Below, piece by piece: positions 7,926-14,932 of a stretch of 64,000 nucleotides of DNA. The stretch spans positions 1-64,000 of the forward strand of contig JBBKWU010000008.1 of NCBI GenBank assembly GCA_037969035.1, in the 5' to 3' direction. Source of the DNA: JBBKWU01 sp037969035. Its GTDB lineage: Bacteria; Pseudomonadota; Alphaproteobacteria; Micavibrionales; Micavibrionaceae. The position numbers were made by a program, and so were the translations under genes. The notes beneath the pieces are model-generated. The model was not told where the DNA came from. It searched no databases and was given only the letters and a program-made list of their open reading frames with translations. Every line of letters begins with the position of its first letter. Positions within the stretch are counted from its first letter, which is position 1.

Positions 7926-8357
7926 CGCCCCACCTGATTAGGTTTCAATTAACCTGGAATTTTAGTGTAGCTCACTAAGGCTGCAATTAAGCGGCGATAG
8001 CTTGAAGTGGCTCACGATTGTCGTTAGCCACTGCTACGAAACGATTGTTATCGTTTGCATTTAGTCATTTGACCCGGTAACGGCGGATATCATGCCGAGC
8101 ACCACCAAAAGAGCCTTTACTGCGCGTGTCGATCCTGTTTCAGCCCCACCATTTTTAACTATTGTGCTCTGTGTCTTGATTTAAGACCCAGAGCCCGCAA
8201 CGGCGGGCCGCGAACGGTTTCGCGAAGCCTGCGTGGCGTTTGAACGCGCCTTGCAAAGCAAGGCTAATTAAAATTGGTGGAGCTGCCGGGTACTGCCCCC
8301 GGGTCCACAACGTTTATTCCGCTCCGGCGTTTTGTGCCATAGTCGAGCAAGCCCGAC
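7891..8357 (-). ncRNA. ssrA: tmRNA, permuted two-piece form (ssrA)
   Basis: Read on the minus strand the order is permuted, as in alphaproteobacteria. The acceptor RNA (about 8357-8275) carries the T-arm region and ends CAGCTCCACCA. The intervening spacer (8274-8148) would be removed. The coding RNA (from 8147) begins GGGGCTGAAACAGGATCGAC, which pairs with the acceptor end. The likely tag frame runs from GCT at 8028 to TAA at 7989-7987 and encodes ANDNREPLQAIAA, close to other alphaproteobacterial tags and ending in the AA degron. The resume codon follows GTAGCAGTG. The RNA rescues stalled ribosomes and marks nascent chains for proteolysis. Exact mature ends are estimated. Confidence 0.95.
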
Positions 8358-8363
8358 ACTATA

Positions 8364-8392
8364 ATTATAGGGCATTGCCACTTGAATTTCAA
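8364..8392 (-). promoter_or_regulatory. Sigma-70 promoter of ssrA
   Basis: On the minus strand TTGAAA (8392-8387) and a perfect TATAAT (8369-8364) are separated by exactly 17 bases. A start point near 8357 would begin the acceptor RNA. The promoter lies just beyond the 3' end of the upstream HAD gene. This is near-consensus, as expected for an abundant stable RNA. Confidence 0.85.
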
Positions 8393-8415
8393 TGGAAAGC
8401 ACGGTTTTTAGGTTT

Positions 8416-9192
8416 TTATTTAACCGTGAGTTGTTTTGCGTTTTGAGATACCGCGTTTGCGCCGCAGTCGTTCTGGTTCGCTGCAACAGGCGGGCTGAGG
8501 TCAATGTTAAAGCGTGCGCCGATGATATCTTTTACTTCATCCATGTTATAGGCGACCTTTCGCGCACCTGCCGCAAGCAGCAAAAATTTCTCGATTAGTT
8601 TATGTCTGTGGCCTTCGCCGATAAAGCCGATGCCATACATACCCGCGCGGCGGCCTGCTTTCGTGCCGCTTTGGCTGTCTTCCACGAAAACACAATCTTT
8701 TGGGTCAACGCCTAATTTTTGAGCGCCGTACAGATAAACATCGGGCGCAGGTTTGATGTTGTCGACATCTTCGCGCGTAAATATGCAATCTTCTACATAT
8801 TTATAAAGGCCGACCTGTTGTAGATTTTTGGTCACGTGTTCGTGATCGCCATTCGTGCATATAGCAAAAGGAATGCCCGCGCTTTGCAGAGATTGGAAAA
8901 GTGCCTCAACCCCTTTGAGTGCTTTTAAATAGCGTTTATTGTGTTTTCTGATTTTTACCCATAGCTTTTCTTCGAAATCGTCAGGCAGGGCATAGCCTTT
9001 TCGCTCTTCAAAATCTTCAATAACGCGTTTTAACCCCATATGCTGATCGTGACCGCAGATCAATTCGAGATATTCATCGCGTTTATAGCCAAAATCATGC
9101 TTTTGGCCTAGTTCCATCGAGAGAACCGCAGCGGCAATTTGTTCTGAATTAATTAAAACACCATCGCAATCAAATAAAACGGCACCAGTCAT
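8416..9192 (-). CDS. HAD-superfamily phosphatase, subfamily IA
   Basis: A 258-residue cytoplasmic hydrolase. Motif I is LFDCDGVLINSE with the nucleophile and general acid Asp pair, motif II is AICTNGD, motif III contains the lysine of NIKPAPDVYL, and motif IV is VFVEDSQSGTKAG. A helical cap lies between motifs I and II, as in phosphoglycolate phosphatase and beta-phosphoglucomutase-like enzymes. The second Asp of motif I is present, so it should be catalytic; substrate is not clear. The C-terminal 30 residues extend past the usual domain end. It is divergent from thyA. Confidence 0.85.
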   Translation of the reverse strand: MTGAVLFDCDGVLINSEQIAAAVLSMELGQKHDFGYKRDEYLELICGHDQHMGLKRVIEDFEERKGYALPDDFEEKLWVKIRKHNKRYLKALKGVEALFQSLQSAGIPFAICTNGDHEHVTKNLQQVGLYKYVEDCIFTREDVDNIKPAPDVYLYGAQKLGVDPKDCVFVEDSQSGTKAGRRAGMYGIGFIGEGHRHKLIEKFLLLAAGARKVAYNMDEVKDIIGARFNIDLSPPVAANQNDCGANAVSQNAKQLTVK

Positions 9193-9351
9193 TCGTCATT
9201 ACTCTTTCTTATCCACAGCCAAAAGGGGTTTCCCACAGCTTTTGACTCGATTTGATTTTTGTCATCCCGAATCACATATAAGCTTATAAAATAAAATATG
9301 CAAATTTCAGGCATCACGTTTGATGAGAGTAATAATAGAAGGAGAGAGATA

Positions 9352-10146
9352 ATGAAGCAATACCATGATTTGATGCACCGCGTTTTGGACGAAGGCACCG
9401 TAAAAGAAGACCGCACAGGCACAGGCACAAAAAGCGTGTTTGGTCATCAAATGCGGTTTGATCTGTCCGAAGGCTTTCCGATGATCACAACCAAAAAGCT
9501 TCATTTGAAATCGATCATTCATGAACTTCTATGGTTCTTGGATGGTGATACGAACGTTAAATATTTAAAAGAAAATGGCGTGCGGATTTGGGATGAATGG
9601 GCCGATGAAAATGGTGATCTTGGCCCTGTTTACGGCCACCAATGGCGCAGTTGGCCGACAGCCGACGGACGCACGATTGATCAAATCTCTAATGTTGTTG
9701 AGAAAATCAAAACCGATCCTGATGATCGCCGTTTGATTGTGTCGTCATGGAATGTCGGCGAGATTGGTAAAATGGCACTGCCCCCATGCCACTGTTTTTT
9801 CCAGTTTTATGTGGCGGATGGGAAACTCTCTTGCCAGCTTTATCAGCGTAGTGCGGATATTTTCCTCGGCGTGCCGTTCAACATTGGCTCATACGCGCTT
9901 CTGACGATGATGGTTGCGCAAGCCTGTGGTTTGAAGCCAGGTGATTTCGTTCATACATTGGGTGATGCGCATATCTATATGAACCATGTCGAGCAAGTGC
10001 GCGAGCAACTCTCCCGCGATCCATATCCGTTGCCTGAAATGCATTTGAATCCGCATGTAAAAGACATTTTCGGTTTTAAATTTGAAGATTTCGAATTGGT
10101 CGGCTACCAAGCGCACCCGCATATTAAGGGCAAGGTTGCGGTTTAA
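9352..10146 (+). CDS. thyA: Thymidylate synthase
   Basis: A 264-residue enzyme, the same length as Escherichia coli ThyA. It converts dUMP to dTMP using methylene-tetrahydrofolate. The catalytic cysteine falls at residue 146 in LPPCHCFFQF, followed by the YQRSADIFLGVPFNI nucleotide-binding segment and the DAHIYMNH region. The N-terminal DRTGTGT phosphate-binding loop is intact. I start at 9352, where AGGAGAG precedes the ATG by about 7 bases; the open frame runs 18 codons further up. It is followed after 65 bases by folA, which regenerates the folate that this enzyme oxidises. Confidence 0.97.
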   Translation: MKQYHDLMHRVLDEGTVKEDRTGTGTKSVFGHQMRFDLSEGFPMITTKKLHLKSIIHELLWFLDGDTNVKYLKENGVRIWDEWADENGDLGPVYGHQWRSWPTADGRTIDQISNVVEKIKTDPDDRRLIVSSWNVGEIGKMALPPCHCFFQFYVADGKLSCQLYQRSADIFLGVPFNIGSYALLTMMVAQACGLKPGDFVHTLGDAHIYMNHVEQVREQLSRDPYPLPEMHLNPHVKDIFGFKFEDFELVGYQAHPHIKGKVAV

Positions 10147-10148
10147 CG

Positions 10149-10199
10149 CAAAGCAAACCGCAGGTTTGTTTGCAAATGAGCGAAGCGAAATAAGAAAGT
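10149..10199. repeat. Dispersed palindromic repeat, partial copy
   Basis: Between the thyA stop and folA lies GCAAAGCAAACC, a short loop and GGTTTGTTTGC, then AATGAGCGAAGCGAAATAAG. The same stretch with few changes occurs inside the long inverted-repeat element at about 62259-62311. The hairpin is near perfect. It is probably a shared module of a dispersed repeat; it leaves the thyA-folA order intact. Confidence 0.6.
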
Positions 10200-10211
10200 G
10201 ATGCGAACCAA

Positions 10212-10727
10212 ATGACGAAAGACATTAAGGTCACAGCCATCACCGCCATGGCGCAGAACGGGGTTATCGGTAAGGATAATAACTTGCCGTGGCATATTCC
10301 TGACGATCTGCGCCATTTCAAAGCCCGCACAATGGGCAAGCCTGTGATTATGGGGCGCAAGACGTTCCAATCTATTCTTGCTTACCTTGGCAAGCCTATG
10401 CCCAAGCGCGAAAGCATTGTTGTTAGTCGTGGTCGCTTCGATTATGAAGGCGTGCGCGTGTTTGGTGATATTGAGGCCGCAATTGCCTATGCCAAAAAAC
10501 GTGCTGCTGAACAAGGCTTAGATGAAATCATCATCGGCGGTGGCGCGCAAATCTATAAACTCGCCATGCCCTATACCACCAATATGTCCTTAACAGTGGT
10601 GCACCAAGATTACGAAGGTGACGCGTATTTCGATGCGTATAAACCTGACGAATGGCGCGAGATCAATCGCGAAGACCACCGCGCGCATAACCCTGCCTTC
10701 AGTTTTTTAGAGCTAGAGAAGAAATAG
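10212..10727 (+). CDS. folA: Dihydrofolate reductase
   Basis: A 171-residue enzyme reducing dihydrofolate to tetrahydrofolate with NADPH. Visible landmarks are the Met20-type loop NGVIGKDNNLPWHIPDDL with its substrate-site acidic residue, the MGRKTFQSI cofactor-binding motif, the VVSRG strand and the IIGGGAQIYKLAM glycine-rich turn. Length is normal for a chromosomal FolA. It follows thyA on the same strand and is probably co-transcribed through the short repeat between them. Confidence 0.96.
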   Translation: MTKDIKVTAITAMAQNGVIGKDNNLPWHIPDDLRHFKARTMGKPVIMGRKTFQSILAYLGKPMPKRESIVVSRGRFDYEGVRVFGDIEAAIAYAKKRAAEQGLDEIIIGGGAQIYKLAMPYTTNMSLTVVHQDYEGDAYFDAYKPDEWREINREDHRAHNPAFSFLELEKK

Positions 10728-10813
10728 ATTTTTTCGTCAACCATTGTGAACGAAGTGCGCATTATCTCCCGCTAAAACTTGATTTTATGTGTGGGTTTTT
10801 GTATCAAGTTTGC

Positions 10814-11608
10814 ATGACAAAACAAATTGATACCAAGCATCGTTATTATGATTTCGCGAATTCGCTGTCTGCTGGTGATGTTTGCCGTACGGAAATGTAT
10901 GGAACGGTTGTCTGGATCAAAAAAATAAGTTTCTCGAAACAAACAATTTGGCATGTTCTGCAAAAAGTTTGCAGTACAATTCTACGCGCTCCGATATTAC
11001 GCCCCACGGTGCTGATCGCGGGTGGCGAGGTAGCCTTGAAAGATCAGGCTGATCGTATTCGTGCTTATGCTGACTCCGGCTTTCATGTCCCCGAAATTAT
11101 AGAGCAAGGAACGGATTTCCTCGTTCTTTCTGATCTTGGTGTCACGCTTCAAATGTATTTGAATACATTGCAAAAAACGCATAAGTCTCAGGAGAGCGAA
11201 GAATTATTGCTGCGTGCTGCCTGCGAAATCGCGCGCTTGCATAATGCGGGATATGCACATGGTCGTCCTCATTTGAAAGATTTGGTTTATGACGAGACGC
11301 GTGATCTCATTGGGTTTTTGGATTTGGAAGAAAATCCGTTGAGCGTGATGCCGCAGGAATGTGCGTATGCGCGCGACATGTGGTTGTTTTTATGTTCTGC
11401 TGCTCGGTATGCGGACGAGGACGAGGATCTCATTAAACGCCTCTATCAAGCCTATTTGACAAAACGAGGGCTGACCGCGCAACCTTCCATTGCAGGTCTC
11501 GTAAAATTACTAGCCGTTCCTTGTAAGCTGGTCGAGATGATCGCTTATAAGCATGTCGGAAAAGATGTGCGCCATGTTATTCAAGTGAATAAGGCTCTCG
11601 CTCAGTAA
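10814..11608 (+). CDS. Atypical lipopolysaccharide-kinase-like protein
   Basis: About 264 residues with a BUD32/WaaP-like kinase layout: an IAGGEVALKDQADRI segment, a hinge FLVLSDLG, then RLHNAGYAHGRPHLKDLVYD and IGFLDLEE. The last two correspond to the catalytic loop and metal-binding motif of small eukaryotic-like kinases. The catalytic Asp and Asn of the usual HGD...N loop are replaced (HGRP...KD), a variation I recall from a family of Kdo/WaaP-related proteins. It may modify lipopolysaccharide or may be inactive. The start is uncertain: an upstream ATG at 10787 adds nine residues, and neither start has a clear ribosome-binding site. Confidence 0.6.
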   Translation: MTKQIDTKHRYYDFANSLSAGDVCRTEMYGTVVWIKKISFSKQTIWHVLQKVCSTILRAPILRPTVLIAGGEVALKDQADRIRAYADSGFHVPEIIEQGTDFLVLSDLGVTLQMYLNTLQKTHKSQESEELLLRAACEIARLHNAGYAHGRPHLKDLVYDETRDLIGFLDLEENPLSVMPQECAYARDMWLFLCSAARYADEDEDLIKRLYQAYLTKRGLTAQPSIAGLVKLLAVPCKLVEMIAYKHVGKDVRHVIQVNKALAQ

Positions 11609-11643
11609 AGTAATAGCGTTGAAGATGTGCCATAGAACAAGGT

Positions 11644-12039
11644 TTAGTTGCAACCAGGTGTCATAGAGCCGCCTTTGTATCTGTTCGGAAGTTTTAGGTC
11701 GAATTCAGGGCTGCGATTATGGTTCTCGATTAGGTAATCTGAAAGTCCGACGAATGATTTTTTCATGTCTGCTAAATACTCAGGCGTTCCTCTTAGGTGG
11801 TCTTCGACGCTGTATTCGGCCATTAAACCATTAAATACAATCTGGAGCATTTGATTAAGGCCATCATACTTCGTGTATTCGCCAATTGTTGTGACGCTGA
11901 GGTTCGCGGTCATATCACCATTTTTGTCACATGCCGAAAGAATATATTCCGCACCGTGGTTGGCTTGCGCCGTTGAAGCGAGTGTCATTGCTGCAGTTAA
12001 AGTCAAAGCAGGCAAAGAGTATTTTTTAAGAAGCGACAT
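11644..12039 (-). CDS. Secreted hypothetical protein
   Basis: A 131-residue protein with a Sec signal peptide (MSLLKKYSLPALTLTAAMTL then ASTAQA, cleavage expected after AQA). The mature chain has cysteines in LSACDK and at the penultimate position (TPGCN) that could form one disulfide. AGGGG lies about 9 bases before the ATG. Family not recognised. It converges with the kinase-like gene, 35 bases away, and lies downstream of mnmA on the minus strand. Confidence 0.7.
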   Translation of the reverse strand: MSLLKKYSLPALTLTAAMTLASTAQANHGAEYILSACDKNGDMTANLSVTTIGEYTKYDGLNQMLQIVFNGLMAEYSVEDHLRGTPEYLADMKKSFVGLSDYLIENHNRSPEFDLKLPNRYKGGSMTPGCN

Positions 12040-12132
12040 ATTTAGTTCCCCTGTTGAAGATTCTTATTCCATAATTTAAATATGAAATAACATTATTTTA
12101 AACCTTTATGCAAATTATTTTTGAGGGGCTTA

Positions 12133-13302
12133 TTACGCCGCGAGTTTCTCACCCGACTGCGCCGTATCAATAATCCAGCCGCCGCCGATGATGCGGTCTT
12201 CGAAGTAGCATACCGCCGCTTGACCAGACGCAATACCGTATTGCGGGGCGTCCAGATGGATTGCAGCAGAGCCATCATCCATGAAATGCAGCATCGCGCT
12301 TGCCGGTTGGCTGACCGAGCGTAATTTGACCTGCACAGGTAAACTCGCGCTTGTTTCGCCGAGCCAGTTACAATCATTCAAGGTCACGATATCGCGTGCC
12401 AGTGCTTCTTTCGGCCCGACGATGACCTGATTTTTCGCAGGGTCAAGGCGTACCACATAAAACGGATTGTTGTTATCATCTTGCCCACCGCCAATGCCAA
12501 GGCCTCTTCTTTGACCAATCGTGTAATGAATAATGCCTTTATGCGCGCCCATCACGCGGCCATCAATATGCACAATATCGCCGACTTTTTCGGCTTCGGG
12601 GCGGATGGCTTTGACGACTTTGGCGTAATCACCATGCGGCACAAAACAAATATCTTGGCTGTCGGGCTTGTCGGCATTGGTGAGCCCTAAACGATCCGCA
12701 TGCTGACGCGTGATGTCTTTTGTCCATCCACCAAGCGGAAAGCGCAGAAAATCGAGCTGATCTTGCGTTGTTGCAAACAGGAAGTAGCTTTGATCTTTTG
12801 TATGGTCAACCGCGCGGATAAGCTCGGCACGGCCTGTGTCTTCGTTCATAACGCGTTGGATATAATGGCCTGTCGCCATGCAATCTGCGCCCAAATCATG
12901 CGCGACTTTCAGCAAATCACGGAATTTCACGGTTTGATTACAACGCACGCACGGGATCGGTGTGTGGCCTTGCATATAGCTATCGGCGAATTCGTCTATG
13001 ACGGCCTCACGGAAATTGCTCTCGTAATCCAGCACATAATGCGGAAAGCCTTTTTCATCGGCAATGCGTTTGGCATCGTAAATATCTTGCCCCGCACAGC
13101 ACGCGCCTTTTTTCTTCAACGCTTCGCCGTAATCATAAAGCTGTAGCGTGACGCCGATAACGTCGTAGCCTTCCTCATGCAGCAACGCCGCCACCACAGA
13201 CGAGTCAACACCGCCCGACATGGCAACCACCACGCGCGTGTCTTTTGGCTCTTTCGCAAAGCCAAGGCTGTTTAATGCTGTTTGTGCGTTATTATCACTC
13301 AT
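12133..13302 (-). CDS. mnmA: tRNA-specific 2-thiouridylase
   Basis: A 389-residue enzyme that thiolates U34 of tRNA-Lys, -Glu and -Gln, taking sulfur from a relay fed by a cysteine desulfurase. The PP-loop SGGVDSS is near residue 30, the nucleophilic cysteine sits in IPCVRCNQTVKF and the second catalytic cysteine in SQDICFVP. The C-terminal beta-barrel begins near GHKGI-HYTIGQRRGLGIGG. I start at MSDNNAQ (13302); the open frame has ten more codons without a better ribosome-binding site. The cysteine desulfurase gene about 1.6 kb away is a plausible sulfur source. Confidence 0.95.
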   Translation of the reverse strand: MSDNNAQTALNSLGFAKEPKDTRVVVAMSGGVDSSVVAALLHEEGYDVIGVTLQLYDYGEALKKKGACCAGQDIYDAKRIADEKGFPHYVLDYESNFREAVIDEFADSYMQGHTPIPCVRCNQTVKFRDLLKVAHDLGADCMATGHYIQRVMNEDTGRAELIRAVDHTKDQSYFLFATTQDQLDFLRFPLGGWTKDITRQHADRLGLTNADKPDSQDICFVPHGDYAKVVKAIRPEAEKVGDIVHIDGRVMGAHKGIIHYTIGQRRGLGIGGGQDDNNNPFYVVRLDPAKNQVIVGPKEALARDIVTLNDCNWLGETSASLPVQVKLRSVSQPASAMLHFMDDGSAAIHLDAPQYGIASGQAAVCYFEDRIIGGGWIIDTAQSGEKLAA

Positions 13303-13400
13303 GCCGCGCACTATATAGGAAAACACGGACAAAAAGCAATTTTTGCGACATAGAATGTTGAATATATTCCTATTTTGATGTAATTTATAAAAATCAAACA

Positions 13401-13439
13401 GCCGCCGTACATCTAAATCAAAGATGCGCGGCTTTTTTT
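13401..13439 (+). terminator. Strong plus-strand hairpin with T-run, no obvious gene upstream
   Basis: GCCGC (13401-13405) pairs with GCGGC (13428-13432), and CATCT (13410-13414) with AGATG (13422-13426), followed by seven T. It reads as a terminator for plus-strand transcription, yet the gene upstream (mnmA) is on the other strand. It may end a small RNA arising in 13303-13400, or be debris of the insertion that follows. Confidence 0.6.
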
Positions 13440-13465
13440 ATGCTCATATCAAAAAGGATAAATTC

Positions 13466-13720
13466 ATGCTTATTGCACTCTCCAAGCCATTTGCCAGCAA
13501 TCGCGCCGCCGATGATTATGACACGCGTCAGATGAAAAAATCACTTAACCGTTTAGGCTACTATAAGCCATATGAGAAAACCGGAATCACAGGTATCCCC
13601 GATGCCGCTATTTTTGCGGCACTGAAGGCATTTCAAAAAGATCACGGGATAGCGGCGACAGGTATTGCCTATCCTGATGATGAAACCGTAAAAGCACTAA
13701 ATAGTGAAGCCGCAAAATAG
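13466..13720 (+). CDS. Peptidoglycan-binding domain, N-terminal part of an amber-interrupted gene
   Basis: An 84-residue product with a PG_binding_1-type domain (about 18-75): RQMKKSLNRLGYY, then GIPDAAIFAALKAFQKDHGI and a final VKALN helix. It starts at 13466 behind AAAAGGA. The frame ends at a single TAG (13718-13720) and continues open in the same frame to 14284, where phage-like sequence follows. I therefore read it as the first third of a longer protein that has an in-frame amber codon. No signal peptide is present, so delivery to peptidoglycan would need another route, such as a phage-like or lysis-dependent one. Confidence 0.65.
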   Translation: MLIALSKPFASNRAADDYDTRQMKKSLNRLGYYKPYEKTGITGIPDAAIFAALKAFQKDHGIAATGIAYPDDETVKALNSEAAK

Positions 13721-13864
13721 TCGACCGGTAAATATATCTGGCGCACCGTCGGGGATGGGAAGGTCAGAGATAGCCACGCCGAACTCAACGGTACAATCCG
13801 TGATTTTGCCGACTCCCCCGATCCCGGTGAAGACTATAATTGCCGCTGCTGGGCGGAGGCGGTG
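13721..13864 (+). other. In-frame phage MuF/SPP1-gp7-like C-terminal motif between two ORFs
   Basis: Continuing in the frame of the preceding ORF past its TAG, 48 codons encode a stretch with GKYIWRT, then GDGKVRDSHAELNG, then PDPGEDYNCRCWAE. This combination, an Asp-x-x-Val-Arg-x-x-His followed by a Pro-Gly-Glu and a Cys-Arg-Cys, is the conserved end of Mu F / SPP1 gp7-type minor head proteins. There is no good start codon with a ribosome-binding site between the amber and this motif, so it is either translated by readthrough or lost. Confidence 0.7.
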
Positions 13865-14284
13865 AAGGATAATTGCGCGGAAGAAAGACAAGCCGTTGCC
13901 GTTGCTGAAAAAGATGTAAAAGATTTGAGCCTAAAATTTAATGATTTGCTTCTTAAATTAGATCAACTTGGACAAGAAAATAATTCACTTATTAAAGACG
14001 CACAAATTGCCTTGGGCTTTGAAATTGTTGCGTATATTTTGACTTTGCCCTTTGATCGACTTGGCGTTTTAAGTGAGTTGCTTCGCAGGTACTTTGGAAA
14101 TATGATTAGTAATGAGCTTTTACAAGGTGCTGATAGATTTATGAGGCAAGTGTGGGCTGTGAAGCAAAAAGCTTTGTATTTTAAAGATCAAAGAAACATA
14201 GTTTTGATTCGGCTTGAGCAAGCAGCTAAAGAACTAAAGGAAGTTAAACAAAGGTTGGAAGAGTGTGAAAACGAAAAACAGTAA
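13862..14284 (+). CDS. Coiled-coil C-terminal part of the amber-interrupted phage-like gene
   Basis: From the GTG at 13862 the frame encodes 140 residues, but this GTG (V of EAVKD) is more likely an internal codon of the long frame 13466-14284. Residues about 10-40 and 100-138 are strongly coiled-coil in character (KDLSLKFNDLLLKLDQLG; LEQAAKELKEVKQRLEE). Between them is an amphipathic or weakly hydrophobic stretch around FEIVAYILTLPFDRLG. The family is not recognised. Base composition is clearly AT-richer than the flanking genes, which suggests transfer. Its last 20 bases overlap the small membrane-protein gene. Confidence 0.5.
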   Translation: MKDNCAEERQAVAVAEKDVKDLSLKFNDLLLKLDQLGQENNSLIKDAQIALGFEIVAYILTLPFDRLGVLSELLRRYFGNMISNELLQGADRFMRQVWAVKQKALYFKDQRNIVLIRLEQAAKELKEVKQRLEECENEKQ

Positions 14285-14462
14285 TGCATTTGAAGCTAGG
14301 AATTTTATAAAACGATTACTCAAGTTTTGTCTTTACTCCATTTTGTTTTCTATCATCTTCTATTTCACGACATGGACAATTTCTTATTTTATAATACAAA
14401 GTCATATGATGAATACGGAAGATCTGATGTCACTAGATCAGTTAGAGGTGTATGAAAAATAG
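14265..14462 (+). CDS. Small single-span membrane protein
   Basis: A 65-residue protein starting at a GTG (14265) that has GGAAGAG 6 bases upstream. Residues about 20-48 (LKFCLYSILFSIIFYFTTWT and on) form one long hydrophobic segment, with basic residues before it (cytoplasmic side) and an acidic tail after it. The start overlaps the previous gene by 20 bases, so the two are translationally coupled. Size and position would fit a holin, a spanin-like protein or an immunity protein for the preceding product; none of these is shown. Confidence 0.55.
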   Translation: MKTKNSNAFEARNFIKRLLKFCLYSILFSIIFYFTTWTISYFIIQSHMMNTEDLMSLDQLEVYEK

Positions 14463-14544
14463 GAATGCTGTCCGTGCGGATTAGAACTTCAACTGGACTT
14501 AGTCCTGTCTATATTTTGTTTTAAATCAGTTGGTTACGCGTAAG

Positions 14545-14571
14545 AGTGGACTAACTAAAACTTAGTCCACT
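14545..14571. repeat. TTAGTCCAC palindrome, copy A
   Basis: AGTGGACTAA (14545-14554) and TTAGTCCACT (14562-14571) form a perfect 10-bp inverted repeat with a 7-base loop. An 11-base palindrome GGACTTAGTCC lies at 14495-14505. The same two motifs recur at 39036-39113. It begins 10 bases after the fdx stop (minus strand) and has no T-run. Confidence 0.7.
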
Positions 14572-14581
14572 TGGTGAATTT

Positions 14582-14932
14582 CTAAGCCGCCTTTTCCCAT
14601 TCCGCAACTTCAACGCCCGGTAACGCAACAACCAAGCCGTCAAGCTCTTCGCTCATCAGGATTTGGCAGGAGAGGCGGGAGTTGTTGCGGATATCAAAGG
14701 CGAGATCGAGCATATCTTCTTCTTCGTCGCTTTTTTCGCCTTCGGGCAGGCATTTATCTTGCCAATCGGGGTGTACGTATAGGTGGCATGTGGCGCAGGC
14801 CAAACCGCCGCCGCATGCGCCTTCGATGGCTTCGATATCATGCTTTTGCGCGATTTCCATGACCGACAGGCCAATTGGCGCTTCGACTTCGTTAGGGGTG
14901 CCGTCTTCCATGATGAATGTGATTTTTGCCAT
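14582..14932 (-). CDS. fdx: [2Fe-2S] ferredoxin, adrenodoxin type
   Basis: A 116-residue electron carrier. The cluster ligands are C40, C46, C49 and C89 (CGGGLACATC, later LSCQ), the spacing of ISC-type/adrenodoxin ferredoxins. A MEEDG-type beta-grasp start and a conserved acidic helix (EEEDMLDLAFD) used for partner docking are visible. It overlaps the stop of the cysteine desulfurase gene by one base (ATG within the stop region), so the two are co-translated. It probably supplies electrons for iron-sulfur cluster assembly. An extra cysteine, C61, is not a usual ligand. Confidence 0.93.
   Translation of the reverse strand: MAKITFIMEDGTPNEVEAPIGLSVMEIAQKHDIEAIEGACGGGLACATCHLYVHPDWQDKCLPEGEKSDEEEDMLDLAFDIRNNSRLSCQILMSEELDGLVVALPGVEVAEWEKAA

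Noticed and set aside
7987..8061. A 23-residue tmRNA tag starting at the upstream GCA AAC GAT
   Set aside because: The 13-residue reading from GCT at 8028, after GTAGCAGTG, fits other alphaproteobacterial tags in length and context; the longer one was kept only as an observation.
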